Assembly (NCBI GenBank): GCA_017397765.1
Contig: JAFQIB010000057.1
Location: 19,153-83,152 of the forward strand
Direction: 5' to 3'
Length of the DNA: 64,000 nucleotides
Source of the DNA: Clostridia bacterium
GTDB lineage: Bacteria > Bacillota > Clostridia > Christensenellales > Aristaeellaceae
The position numbers were made by a program, and so were the translations under genes. This document shows, in pieces, positions 23,032 to 36,692 of the stretch. Under the pieces are notes generated by a model. That model was given only the letters and a program-made list of their open reading frames with translations. It ran no database searches and was not told the origin of the DNA. Every line of letters starts with the position of its first letter. Position 1 is the stretch's first letter.

Positions 23032-25095
23032 ATGAAGAACCGCAAGCTGCTTCTGATCGTCAGCCTGGTGCTGGCGATGACGATGGCCATGGGCGGCACC
23101 CTGGCCTACCTGACGGACACGGACGAAGCCGTGAACGTCATGACCCTGGGCAATGTGGATATTGAGCAGAACGAAGAAGACGCCGAGGGCAATCCCTTCG
23201 AGCAGAATCAGCCTCTGTATCCCGCATATTACCCCGAAGAGAAATTTGAAAATGCGAACGTTGTTGTCGGCGCGATCGACAAGGTCGTGACCGTCGAGAA
23301 CGTGGGCACCTCCGACGCCTATGTGCGTACGCTGCTTGCCTTTGAGGCCGGCAATCTGTCTTGGGAAGAGTTTAAAGAGAACATCCATGCTGAGTTTGCG
23401 ACCGAAGCGAAGTGGATCGAGAACGAAGCCGTGGAGATCGACGGCACGAAATACTACCTCGCGTATGTGGTCTATAAAGATGCGCTGGCGCCCAACGCCG
23501 AGACGAAACCCAGCCTGGTGAAGGTTGTCATGGACAAGCATGCGACCAACGACATCGTGAAGGAATTCGGCGACACGTATGAGATCCTTGTTGTGTCCCA
23601 GGCCTGCCAGACTGTGAACATGCCTGTCGATGCGGACGCGGCGCTGAAGGCTGCCTTCGGTGGAATCTCTGCGAAAGATAATCCCTGGGCCGGTGAGAAT
23701 GCGACCAACAAGCGCGCAACCGTGACCACGGACGATGAACTGCTGGCGGCTATCCAGGACAGCCAGGTGTCTACGATCATTGTTGACGGCAACCTCATGT
23801 ACGATTGGGGCACCGGATCCTATGCCAATTCCAAGGCGCTGCTGATGGCCGGCAAGACCATCGAAGGCGCTGATGAGGATGCTACCATCACCTTCGCGGG
23901 CTATGGCTCTGCGAATCCCATCACCGACGTGACGCTGCGCAACATCACGGTCAAGGATGAGACTATTGGCGATAATGAAAGCTCTTGGGAGCATGGCTAC
24001 CTGGAGTTTGACAGCCTGAAGGCTGAGAATGTGACCTTCGAAGACTCCATCATGCTGAGCGGCAACTCCGAGCTGGTGAACTGTGCTGTGCCCAATAATG
24101 TGAATAGCTGGTACGGCGCGTGGGTCGAGGGCGGCACGGCGAAGTTCGAGAAGTGCACCTTCAGCGGCACCCGCGGCCTGAAGATCCACGAGGCTTATGG
24201 CGATGACGTCGTTTCCGTTGAGGTTGACGACTGCACGTTCGAACTGTCCGAGAAGCCCGGCGTGGTGATCGGCGATCTGAATGAGGACACCACCGTGAAG
24301 ATCACGGACAGCACCTTCGCCACCACCGCCGGTGATCAGGGCAAGTACATCTACGAGTCCGACACGGATGTTGGGAACTTCGACTTCTCTGAGAGCAACA
24401 ATTCTATTGCTGCCAAGGTGACGAACAGTGATGAGCTGACTGCTGCTGTTGCGAATGGCGTAACAAACATTGTGCTGGCCGATGGCAAATACAATGTTAA
24501 TGGCTGCGGCGGCAAGACCCTGACCATTACTGGTTCTAGGAATGCGGTCATCAAGGTCATGAACGAAGGCGAAGATGGCTGCGACTATGGCTTTGGCGGC
24601 GGTGGTGCGGGCGTTGGCAATGTGACCTTCAATGGTATCACCATCGACACGACTAGCAACACTGGCAACTACAAGGGTTTTGCTTATATGGGCGCAACCT
24701 TTAATGACTGTGCCTTTGTCGGCGCGTATTCCCTGAACAATGCGAACGATTTCGTGTTCAACAACTGTGAATTTGACTTTAGGAATGGCTACTTCTGGAC
24801 TTGGGGTGCCAATAAGGTGACCTTCAACAACTGCACCTTTAACGGCAACAGCAAGTGCATTCTTGCCCATGGCAGTGCGTCTACTGTGATCAACATCAAG
24901 GACTGCACCTTTGCGGCAACTGAAAAGGGCTATACCGGCGCTGGTGATAACACTGCTGCCGTGGAAATCGATCCTGTTGGTACCAATGTTTACACGATCA
25001 ATTTCACTGGCAACAACACCAAGACCGAAAGCTATGCCGGCTGGACTCGTGTGAAGGATGGCTCTACTGGCCACGTTATTACGGGACAGAACTGA
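23032..25095 (+). CDS. SipW-type surface protein, largest member, two beta-helix-like segments
   Basis: A 687-residue secreted protein. The signal peptide and following 25 residues equal those of the gene at 21152 except for Ile to Val. The shared module (to about 220) has LYPAYYP, DKVVTVENVGTSDAYVRTLLAFE, SLVKVVMDKHATNDIVKEFG and SQACQTVNM. Two passenger blocks follow: one opening RATVTTDDELLAAIQDSQVSTI with VTFEDSIML and FEKCTFSGT rungs, and a second opening AKVTNSDELTAAVANGVTNIVL with FNDCAFVG, FNNCEFDF and FNNCTFNGN rungs. The second block resembles the passenger of the gene at 15486. A longer frame begins upstream but crosses the promoter; the ATG at 23032 follows AAAGGAAG. Confidence 0.83.
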   Translation: MKNRKLLLIVSLVLAMTMAMGGTLAYLTDTDEAVNVMTLGNVDIEQNEEDAEGNPFEQNQPLYPAYYPEEKFENANVVVGAIDKVVTVENVGTSDAYVRTLLAFEAGNLSWEEFKENIHAEFATEAKWIENEAVEIDGTKYYLAYVVYKDALAPNAETKPSLVKVVMDKHATNDIVKEFGDTYEILVVSQACQTVNMPVDADAALKAAFGGISAKDNPWAGENATNKRATVTTDDELLAAIQDSQVSTIIVDGNLMYDWGTGSYANSKALLMAGKTIEGADEDATITFAGYGSANPITDVTLRNITVKDETIGDNESSWEHGYLEFDSLKAENVTFEDSIMLSGNSELVNCAVPNNVNSWYGAWVEGGTAKFEKCTFSGTRGLKIHEAYGDDVVSVEVDDCTFELSEKPGVVIGDLNEDTTVKITDSTFATTAGDQGKYIYESDTDVGNFDFSESNNSIAAKVTNSDELTAAVANGVTNIVLADGKYNVNGCGGKTLTITGSRNAVIKVMNEGEDGCDYGFGGGGAGVGNVTFNGITIDTTSNTGNYKGFAYMGATFNDCAFVGAYSLNNANDFVFNNCEFDFRNGYFWTWGANKVTFNNCTFNGNSKCILAHGSASTVINIKDCTFAATEKGYTGAGDNTAAVEIDPVGTNVYTINFTGNNTKTESYAGWTRVKDGSTGHVITGQN

Positions 25096-25119
25096 TTTGG
25101 ATTCCAAGGATTCTTTCCA

Positions 25120-25146
25120 CCCCTCCCTCCCCGGGAGGGGCTTTTT
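25120..25146 (+). terminator. Terminator
   Basis: CCCCTCCC pairs with GGGAGGGG, followed by CTTTTT; near-identical to the one at 22790. Confidence 0.85.
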
Positions 25147-25228
25147 CTGTTTTCCCCTCCGTTCCCCTATCTTTCCCCGCCGATTTGTGGTATCATAGAT
25201 ATATCACAGAAAAACGAGGTGCCGTTCC

Positions 25229-25804
25229 ATGGCCAAGCTGTATTTCCGTTACGGAGCGATGGGCTCCAGCAAGACCGCCAATGCCATCATGGTGCAGTAC
25301 AATTATCACGAGCGGGGGCAGAAGGTGCTCATGCTTAAGCCGAAGCTGGAGAACCGCGACGGCGCGGATCTGGTCAAGTCCCGCTGCGGGCTGGAGACCG
25401 AGTGCCGTTTTGTGGAGGATATCTCCCTGGAGGATGCGCGCGGGTATGACTGCGTGATTGTGGATGAGGCCCAGTTCCTCACCAAGGAGCGGATCCGGCT
25501 GCTGGTTGACATTGTGGATGAGCTGAACATCCCGGTGATCGCCTACGGGCTGCGCACGGACTTCCAGGAGAATTTCTTCGAGGGCAGCCATTGGCTGATG
25601 GCCTGGGCGGATACCATCGAGGAGATCAAGACCATCTGCTGGTGCGGCCGCAAGGCCATCTGCAACGCCCGCGTGGTGGACGGTCGGGTGGTCAAGGAGG
25701 GCGACCAGATCCTGCTGGGCGGCTCCAGCCAGTATGTGAGCCTGTGCCGGAGGCATTTCCACTCCGGCGAGCTGGGGGATGCCCTGGCCCATCTGGAGGG
25801 CTGA
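25229..25804 (+). CDS. tdk: Thymidine kinase
   Basis: A 191-residue type II thymidine kinase, which salvages thymidine to dTMP. The phosphate loop is GAMGSSKTANA, the Walker B/catalytic segment CVIVDEAQFLT, the substrate region YGLRTDFQENFFEGS, and zinc ligands are seen in CWCGRKAICNAR and at the end in LCRRHF. Length and order are normal for the family. The ribosome site is AACGAGG, a little weak. It is a single-gene unit with a strong terminator 13 bases after the stop. Confidence 0.92.
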   Translation: MAKLYFRYGAMGSSKTANAIMVQYNYHERGQKVLMLKPKLENRDGADLVKSRCGLETECRFVEDISLEDARGYDCVIVDEAQFLTKERIRLLVDIVDELNIPVIAYGLRTDFQENFFEGSHWLMAWADTIEEIKTICWCGRKAICNARVVDGRVVKEGDQILLGGSSQYVSLCRRHFHSGELGDALAHLEG

Positions 25805-25816
25805 GCCGCTTTGCTG

Positions 25817-25843
25817 CGCCCGGGTGAAAGCCCGGGCGTTTTT
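25817..25843 (+). terminator. Terminator of tdk
   Basis: CGCCCGGG pairs with CCCGGGCG around TGAAAG, followed by TTTTT. Confidence 0.88.
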
Positions 25844-25874
25844 CTGCCTCCGGGGAGAAATTCTGTCCCCGATA

Positions 25875-25903
25875 TGGACAAAGCCAGGCCTGAATAGTAT
25901 AAT
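25875..25903 (+). promoter_or_regulatory. Promoter of the beta-galactosidase gene
   Basis: TGGACA and TATAAT are 17 bases apart. No catabolite-repression operator is obvious near it. Confidence 0.75.
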
Positions 25904-25936
25904 GTGATCAAGAACTGCCGAAAGCGCGGCAAATGA

Positions 25937-28981
<3,045 letters not shown>

Positions 28982-28983
28982 CA

Positions 28984-29031
28984 AAAAAGGGCCCCCGGAG
29001 ATTCCGCAGTCTGGAATCTCCGGGGGATTTT
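28984..29031. terminator. Bidirectional terminator
   Basis: CCCCCGGAGATTCC (28992-29005) pairs with GGAATCTCCGGGGG (29013-29026); TTTTG follows on the forward strand and CCTTTTTTG on the reverse strand, so it can serve lacZ and the gene at 29041. Confidence 0.85.
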
Positions 29032-29040
29032 GTCTGTCTG

Positions 29041-30375
29041 TTACCGCAGGCTGACCTCGTTCATGGGCACGAAGCCGCGCACGGTCATATAGCCCTTGCT
29101 GCCGGATACGGAGGAGTAGCCCAGGGATTCAAAGTAGACCCAGGGGGTGCCGTTGGCGTCCACAAACTGCGCCAGCGCGAAGGCATTGCTGCGGTCCACG
29201 CTGATGGTGTTGTAGCTGTGGTTCCAGTCGGGGGCGTCCGCCAGATGGGCGTCGTCGGAAATGGTGATGGGCGTCCAGTCATAGCTGAGCTCGTTGACGT
29301 AGCCGTTGACGCGCAGCCGGCTGGCCGGGATGAAGGACCAGCGGGTGACAGGCTCTCCGCCGGATACGCCGCTGTACTGGATGAGGTAGTGATCGCTCTC
29401 GCGGCCGTAGACGGTCAGCGTTTCCCCGGAGGTGACATAGGCCTTGCCGGAGCTGGTGCGGTAGTAGCTGGACGAGGGGCCGGTGTAGACGCTGGCGTCG
29501 CTGCCGATGACGATGCCGGTGGTCTGGCGGGTCAGCTTGGGCAACGTGGACAGGCGGATGGAAGGATCGCGGCCGGTGTAGGGGGTCAGGGAGTAATCGT
29601 GCATATAGCCGGTTTTGCCGTCCTGGGTTTGGACGTGGCAGTAGTTGTACTTGCCGTCCTGGCCGCCGTAGTACTCCAGCACATAAACCAGCTCACCGTT
29701 ATTGTAGCGGCCCAGGTTGCGGCTGATGGCGTCCCGGTCGCTGGCCTTGGAATAGAGGTAAGTATAGCCGCGGGGCGAGGTGCTTTCCACCGTATGCCAG
29801 CCGGTGCCGCCCTCTTCCGCCACGCTGCCGTAGAAACGGCGCAGGGCGCCGTCGTGCATGTAGCCGGTCTTGCCATCCTGGGTCTGGACGTGGCAGTAGT
29901 TGTACTTGCCGTCCTGACCGCCGTAGTAGTCCAGCACGAAGACCTGCTCGCCCCTGTTGTAGCGGCCCAGGTTGCGGCTGATCTCGTCCCGGTCGCTGGC
30001 CTTGGAGTAGAGGTAGGTGTAGGTGCTGGACACCTCATACCAGCCGGAGGCGGAGGTGGCGGCGGGGGTGCCGTAGTAGGGCGTCAGCGCGCCGTCGTGC
30101 ATATAGCCAGTCTTTTCGTCCTGGGTCTGGACGTAGCAGTAGTTATACTTGCCGTCCTGGCCGCCGTAGTAATCCAGGACATAGACAAGGTCGCCGTTGT
30201 TGTAGCGGCCCAGATTCCGGCTGATCTCGTCCCGGTCGCTGGCCTTGGAGTAGAGATATGTGTAGCCGCTGTCGCATTGCAGCATGTACCAGCCCTCGCC
30301 GGAGGCACCGGCGTGCAGGGGAAGCAGTGCGCAAAGCAGCGTCAGGGTCAGGAGGAAAGTCAGGAACCGTTTCAT
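29041..30375 (-). CDS. Secreted protein with three tandem SH3-like repeats
   Basis: A 444-residue secreted protein: signal peptide MKRFLTFLLTLTLLCALLPLHAGA, then three copies of a ~70-residue unit starting YTYLYSKASDRDEISRNLGRY and ending QDGKTGYMHDGAL. The units are almost identical in protein and DNA, so they arose recently. Each looks like a bacterial SH3 (SH3b) wall-binding domain. Residues about 280-444 hold further SH3-like strands (SSVYTGPSSSYYRTSSGKAY) and a C-terminal domain of unknown type ending VPMNEVSL. No catalytic domain is recognised, so it may be a wall-binding or scaffold protein. The start at 30375 was chosen because AAAGGAG lies 7 bases before it. Confidence 0.78.
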   Translation of the reverse strand: MKRFLTFLLTLTLLCALLPLHAGASGEGWYMLQCDSGYTYLYSKASDRDEISRNLGRYNNGDLVYVLDYYGGQDGKYNYCYVQTQDEKTGYMHDGALTPYYGTPAATSASGWYEVSSTYTYLYSKASDRDEISRNLGRYNRGEQVFVLDYYGGQDGKYNYCHVQTQDGKTGYMHDGALRRFYGSVAEEGGTGWHTVESTSPRGYTYLYSKASDRDAISRNLGRYNNGELVYVLEYYGGQDGKYNYCHVQTQDGKTGYMHDYSLTPYTGRDPSIRLSTLPKLTRQTTGIVIGSDASVYTGPSSSYYRTSSGKAYVTSGETLTVYGRESDHYLIQYSGVSGGEPVTRWSFIPASRLRVNGYVNELSYDWTPITISDDAHLADAPDWNHSYNTISVDRSNAFALAQFVDANGTPWVYFESLGYSSVSGSKGYMTVRGFVPMNEVSLR

Positions 30376-30533
30376 TGGCATTCTCCTTTCAGAAGGTCCG
30401 TTCACCTATATAACGATCCGGGATGGCAATATCTTGCAGAGCTGTCAATCATATTTATTCGATTTTTGCCCCGGATATCCTCTTTCGGGAAAAATTATCC
30501 CACCTGCGGCATAAAATAATGTTCCGCAGCCTC

Positions 30534-30562
30534 TTGACAAGCAGGGGAATGTGGGATAGAAT
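30534..30562 (+). promoter_or_regulatory. Strong promoter of clpB
   Basis: TTGACA and TAGAAT are 17 bases apart, with the CtsR-type operator starting 13 bases downstream of the -10 box. Confidence 0.85.
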
Positions 30563-30575
30563 AGCAATGTCAAAA

Positions 30576-30592
30576 GGTCAAAGATAGTCAAA
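30576..30592 (+). promoter_or_regulatory. CtsR operator
   Basis: GGTCAAA-GAT-AGTCAAA is a full match to the known CtsR heptad direct repeat (RGTCAAA-NAN-RGTCAAA). It lies over the start of transcription, so CtsR would block clpB until heat or protein stress. A further TGTCAAAA half-site stands at 30569. Confidence 0.88.
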
Positions 30593-30633
30593 ATGCGATT
30601 GACAAACGATCTTCCGAACAGGAGGTTATGCGG

Positions 30634-33234
<2,601 letters not shown>

Positions 33235-33349
33235 GGGAAGTAGAAGCTGCCGGGAGTCACCCTGCAGCCCTGCGTTGCAGGAAAACGTCCGGCAGCAAGG
33301 GTGATGCAATGGATGGCGTTATCCTCACTTTACATCATGCAAATAGCGC

Positions 33350-33379
33350 AACCGCAAGCCTTTGCTGGCTTGCGGTTTT
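33350..33379 (+). terminator. Terminator after clpB
   Basis: ACCGCAAGCC pairs perfectly with GGCTTGCGGT, followed by TTTTG. A looser fold GCTGCCGG...CCGGCAGC lies at 33246-33297 between clpB and this terminator. Confidence 0.85.
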
Positions 33380-33434
33380 GTGTACAGCTGTGATAGAATG
33401 AAAGCGATAAACTGGAATTTGCCGAGGTGAGCAT

Positions 33435-34151
33435 ATGGCGATGTGGAATCCATGGAGAGGTTGCAAAAAGTGCAGCGACGGCTGCCGCTATTGCTATATC
33501 CACAAGGGCGACGCAAAGCGTGGCGTTGATACAAGTATCATTGAAAAAACAAAGGACTTTGCAAAGCCCGCAAAACGCCTGAAGAACGGCAATTACAAAA
33601 TGAAATCCGGCATGGTTTATACCTGCCTTTCCACTGATTTTCTCATTGAGGAAGCGGATGCATGGCGCCCGGAATGCTGGCAGATGATGAAGGCACGCAG
33701 GGATTGCACCTTTCTCTTCCTCACCAAACGCATCGACAGATTCATGGACTGCATCCCCGATGATTGGGGTGACGGGTATGAAAACGTGGTCGTTTGCTGT
33801 ACGGTTGAGAATCAGAAGAATGCAGACGATAAGCTCAGCATCTTTAGAAAGCTTCCGATCAGGCATAAGTGCATAACCGCGCAGCCGCTTATCGAAGCCA
33901 TTGATATGGAACAGTATCTTGATGATATTGAGCTTGTGGTTGTCGGCGGTGAATCGGACACGAATGCAAGACCGCTTGACTACGATTGGGTACTCGATAT
34001 CAGAGAGCAGTGCATCAGGAGAAACGTTTCTTTTGAATTCAGACAATGCGGAACGCATTTTATCAAGCATGGTAAGAAATACAAGCTGCAGACAAAGGAC
34101 CTGTGCGCTCAGGCAAGAAAAGCTGATATAGATTTCAAACGCAATATCTGA
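33435..34151 (+). CDS. DUF5131 (phage Gp37/Gp68-like) protein
   Basis: A 238-residue protein with an N-terminal cysteine cluster WNPWRGCKKCSDGCRYCY, similar to the radical-SAM CxxxCxxC pattern and typical of the DUF5131 / phage Gp37-Gp68 group. Later landmarks are LSTDFLIEEADAWRPECW, TKRIDRF, VVCCTVENQ and VVVGGESDTNARPLDYDWV, in the order seen in that family. It probably binds an iron-sulfur cluster or zinc; its reaction is not established. Base composition is visibly less G+C-rich than the neighbours, which suggests it came in by transfer. The ATG at 33435 follows GCCGAGGTGAGC. It lies between terminators on both sides, so it is a single-gene unit. Confidence 0.82.
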   Translation: MAMWNPWRGCKKCSDGCRYCYIHKGDAKRGVDTSIIEKTKDFAKPAKRLKNGNYKMKSGMVYTCLSTDFLIEEADAWRPECWQMMKARRDCTFLFLTKRIDRFMDCIPDDWGDGYENVVVCCTVENQKNADDKLSIFRKLPIRHKCITAQPLIEAIDMEQYLDDIELVVVGGESDTNARPLDYDWVLDIREQCIRRNVSFEFRQCGTHFIKHGKKYKLQTKDLCAQARKADIDFKRNI

Positions 34152-34235
34152 TGAAGTTCCCATTTGCCCAGCGGACGACTCCTTTTTTCCGATCATTGCG
34201 CCCTCTCCACGCCTTCGGAAGAAACGCAGAACATG

Positions 34236-34277
34236 AAACAGGCTGCCGTATTTCAGCATACAGCAGCCTGTTTTCTC
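34236..34277. terminator. Bidirectional terminator
   Basis: AAACAGGCTGC (34236-34246) pairs with GCAGCCTGTTT (34263-34273). It lies between converging genes; its reverse-strand side overlaps the end of the next gene. Confidence 0.8.
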
Positions 34278-34881
34278 ATTCCCGGATAAAGCGAAAATCG
34301 CATTTGCTTCCGCCGGTGCCCAGCGTCTGGGTGCGTTCAAAGCGGATGCCCGGCAGATTGCCGTAGGTGGCAAAGTCGCTCTCGCAGAAGGTAGGCATGA
34401 GCGCTTCCACGTCCAGCAGCCTGGCGTATTTGCAGTAGGGACACGCGGTGGTGTCCATGGTCAGACGGGTCTTGTCGGCGGAGTAATTCGTGTAGTCAAA
34501 GCCGCTTTCCCGCCCGAACAGCTTCAGCGCCATCTTCGGCAGCAGGCGCATGAACAGCGTCTTCATGCCGGGGATACGCAAGAGAAGCTGCATCATCCGG
34601 TTGCCCGTCCGGCACAGGCCGATCAGCGCCCCGTGGGTGACGGCGAGGGCGTTTTCATTGTCCGTTTCCAGCAGCGCCTTGTAGATGGCCGCGGTGGGGA
34701 GAATGGTGTTGTTGAGGTGCGTCCACTCGCCGGGCGTTGCGTCCGCGCATTGGGCGGAAAGGACGGCGTAGTGATGCTCGGCGCGGCGGAGAATGTCAGC
34801 CAGGGCGGCCTTGCCGTACTGCTTCGCCAGCGTGCTGCGGATGAAGGGGTATTTCGCGTTTTTGCGGAGAATCGTATTCAT
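34276..34881 (-). CDS. L-2-amino-thiazoline-4-carboxylate hydrolase family protein
   Basis: A 201-residue protein whose C-terminal half carries the family landmarks ACPYCKYARLL, CESDFATYGNL and the ending TLGTGGSKCDFRF, typical of the ATC-hydrolase group (named for an enzyme opening a thiazoline ring on the way to L-cysteine). Most members have no tested function, so the reaction here is unsure. The conserved cysteines in CPYCK, FCESD and SKCDF may hold a metal or act in catalysis. It is the last gene of a three-gene reverse-strand unit, 6 bases after the nucleotidyltransferase gene. Confidence 0.75.
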   Translation of the reverse strand: MNTILRKNAKYPFIRSTLAKQYGKAALADILRRAEHHYAVLSAQCADATPGEWTHLNNTILPTAAIYKALLETDNENALAVTHGALIGLCRTGNRMMQLLLRIPGMKTLFMRLLPKMALKLFGRESGFDYTNYSADKTRLTMDTTACPYCKYARLLDVEALMPTFCESDFATYGNLPGIRFERTQTLGTGGSKCDFRFIRE

Positions 34882-34887
34882 TACGGG

Positions 34888-35499
34888 CTACTCCTTCTGT
34901 ACGGCGGCATGCTGAAGCCAGACGTGCCCGGGGAATTGCCGGGCCAGCGCTGTGTGCAGCCATTGCCGCTGTGCTTCGTCCAGCAGAGGATACACCGTGT
35001 CAAAGTCCTGCCGGGCGGCCTCTTCTTCGGGGCGCGCGGCCTTGTACAGCAGCGCGATCTCCGGGGCCAGGATGGGCAGGCCGTCCCGCAGGAGAAAGGC
35101 TTTCTCCTGTACCGGCTGGAACAGCAGATCGATGAAATTCAGCTTCGTCAAACCCGGCGTAAACTGATGGTACAGCAGCCCTTCCTCTTCGCAGGGGAAG
35201 AATTGCACCGGCACGTCCTCGCCCAGCACAGCCATCAGATTGCGGCCGGGTTCGCTGTCCTCCGGGTGCAAAAGGGGCTTGACCTTGCCCATGCCGCGAT
35301 ACTCAAGGAGGCGCCACCCCTTCGCCAGCAGAAAGCCGATGACTTCGGGGCGGGCCGCCTCTGGTAGGCACAGGTCAATATCCCCGTGCGGGCGGATGGG
35401 GCGTCCGGCGAAAAGCTCCAGCCCATAACCGCCGCAGACCGCCCAGGAAAAGGCGGCCCCTGCGAACAAATCGCGCAGCTGCATCAGCAGCGGTTCCAT
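34888..35499 (-). CDS. Nucleotidyltransferase-fold protein (aminoglycoside/lincosamide adenylyltransferase-like)
   Basis: A 203-residue protein of the NTP-transferase superfamily. The active-site pattern is AVCGGYGLELFAGRPIRPHGDIDLCL, where the GG start and the D-x-D of HGDIDL bind nucleotide and metal. Similar folds occur in LinA lincosamide and ANT(2'') aminoglycoside adenylyltransferases and in many uncharacterised proteins, so a resistance role is possible but not shown. The C-terminal part has KLNFIDLLFQPVQEKAF and LYKAARPEEEAARQDFDTVYPLL, usual in this group. It lies 4 bases after the threonine aldolase gene and is clearly cotranscribed. Confidence 0.75.
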   Translation of the reverse strand: MEPLLMQLRDLFAGAAFSWAVCGGYGLELFAGRPIRPHGDIDLCLPEAARPEVIGFLLAKGWRLLEYRGMGKVKPLLHPEDSEPGRNLMAVLGEDVPVQFFPCEEEGLLYHQFTPGLTKLNFIDLLFQPVQEKAFLLRDGLPILAPEIALLYKAARPEEEAARQDFDTVYPLLDEAQRQWLHTALARQFPGHVWLQHAAVQKE

Positions 35500-35503
35500 C
35501 GGC

Positions 35504-36532
35504 TTACAGCTCCTTCAGCGCGTCAATGAACTTGTCCACATATTCATCCGGCGTACACCAGGAGGTGCAGACGCGCAGCACCACGTGCTCCTCGTCCAGA
35601 CGGCCGTTGAACTCCAGCTTGAAGCCCAGCGCCTCGATCTTCTCCCACTGCTCGTCGGTGAAGATGGGGAAAATCTGGTTGGTGGGGGAATCCACCTGGA
35701 AGGAGAAGCCGGCGTCCATCAGCGCGGCGCGGATGCGCATGGCCTGATCCACCGCCTTCTTGCCGGTCTTGAAGTACAGACCGTCCTCCATCAGCGCCAG
35801 GAACTGCAGGCCCAGCAGGCGGCCCTTGGCCAGCATGCCGCCCTTCTGCTTGATCATGTAGCGGAAGCGGACGTTCAGCTCCGGATTGTTGATGACCACC
35901 GCCTCGCCGAAGAGCGCGCCCATCTTGGTGCCGCCCACGGTGAATACGTCGGAGAACTTGGCGATGTCCGCTGCGGACAGATCGCCGGTGGGGGCGGCCA
36001 GACCGTAGCCCAGGCGCGCGCCGTCGATGAACAGGTACAGGCCCAGCTGCTTGCAGGTGTAGTACAGATCCTTCAGCTGGCTGCGGTTGTACACCGTGCC
36101 CAGCTCCGTGGACATGGAGATATACACCATGCCGGGGCGGACGGTATGCTCGTCGTCGGCCTGGGTGGCGGCGGCGACGGCCACCTGGCTGCCGGAGATC
36201 AAGCCGTTCTGATGGGGCAGCGCCAGGCACTTGTGGCCGGTGGCTTCAACAGCGCCGGTCTCATGGACGTTGATGTGGCCGGTTTCGGCGCACAGCACGC
36301 CCTCGTAGGGGCGCAGCGCGGCGGCAATCACCGTCATGTTGGCCTGGGTGCCGCCCACGAGGAAATGCACCGCGCTCTCCCGGCAGGAGAAGGCCTCGCG
36401 GATGGCGTCCGCCGCCTCCTTGCAGTAGTGGTCGGTGCCGTAGCCGGGGGTCTGCTCCAGGTTGGTGTCGGCGAGCTTCTTCAGAATGGAGGGATGGCAG
36501 CCCTCCAGATAATCACAGTTCAGACGGATCAT
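35504..36532 (-). CDS. ltaE: Low-specificity L-threonine aldolase
   Basis: A 342-residue pyridoxal-phosphate enzyme that splits threonine (or allo-threonine) into glycine and acetaldehyde. Landmarks: VGGTQANMTVIAA for cofactor phosphate, ETGHINVHETGAVE, the cofactor-contacting Asp170 in FIDGARLGYGL, and the Schiff-base lysine K203 in VGGTKMGALFG. Length is normal. It heads a reverse-strand unit with a nucleotidyltransferase and an ATC-hydrolase-like gene, and reads from its own promoter. The ribosome site GAAAGGAAAGG lies a suitable distance before the ATG. Confidence 0.92.
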   Translation of the reverse strand: MIRLNCDYLEGCHPSILKKLADTNLEQTPGYGTDHYCKEAADAIREAFSCRESAVHFLVGGTQANMTVIAAALRPYEGVLCAETGHINVHETGAVEATGHKCLALPHQNGLISGSQVAVAAATQADDEHTVRPGMVYISMSTELGTVYNRSQLKDLYYTCKQLGLYLFIDGARLGYGLAAPTGDLSAADIAKFSDVFTVGGTKMGALFGEAVVINNPELNVRFRYMIKQKGGMLAKGRLLGLQFLALMEDGLYFKTGKKAVDQAMRIRAALMDAGFSFQVDSPTNQIFPIFTDEQWEKIEALGFKLEFNGRLDEEHVVLRVCTSWCTPDEYVDKFIDALKEL

Positions 36533-36579
36533 GGCAAATCCTTTCCTTTCGGTGTTGATGTCATGCGTATACGGTTTCT

Positions 36580-36608
36580 ATTATAACGTTTTCGTAAAGC
36601 CACGTCAA
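36580..36608 (-). promoter_or_regulatory. Promoter of the threonine aldolase unit
   Basis: On the reverse strand, TTGACG (36603-36608) and TATAAT (36580-36585) are 17 bases apart. Confidence 0.82.
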
Positions 36609-36692
36609 TGGGCATTTCCTGTGGGAGAAGGCAGGATTTTTCCGGGGTGAGGACGAAATATTGTAGATATCTTTGTCAGACTGGAGCGAATG

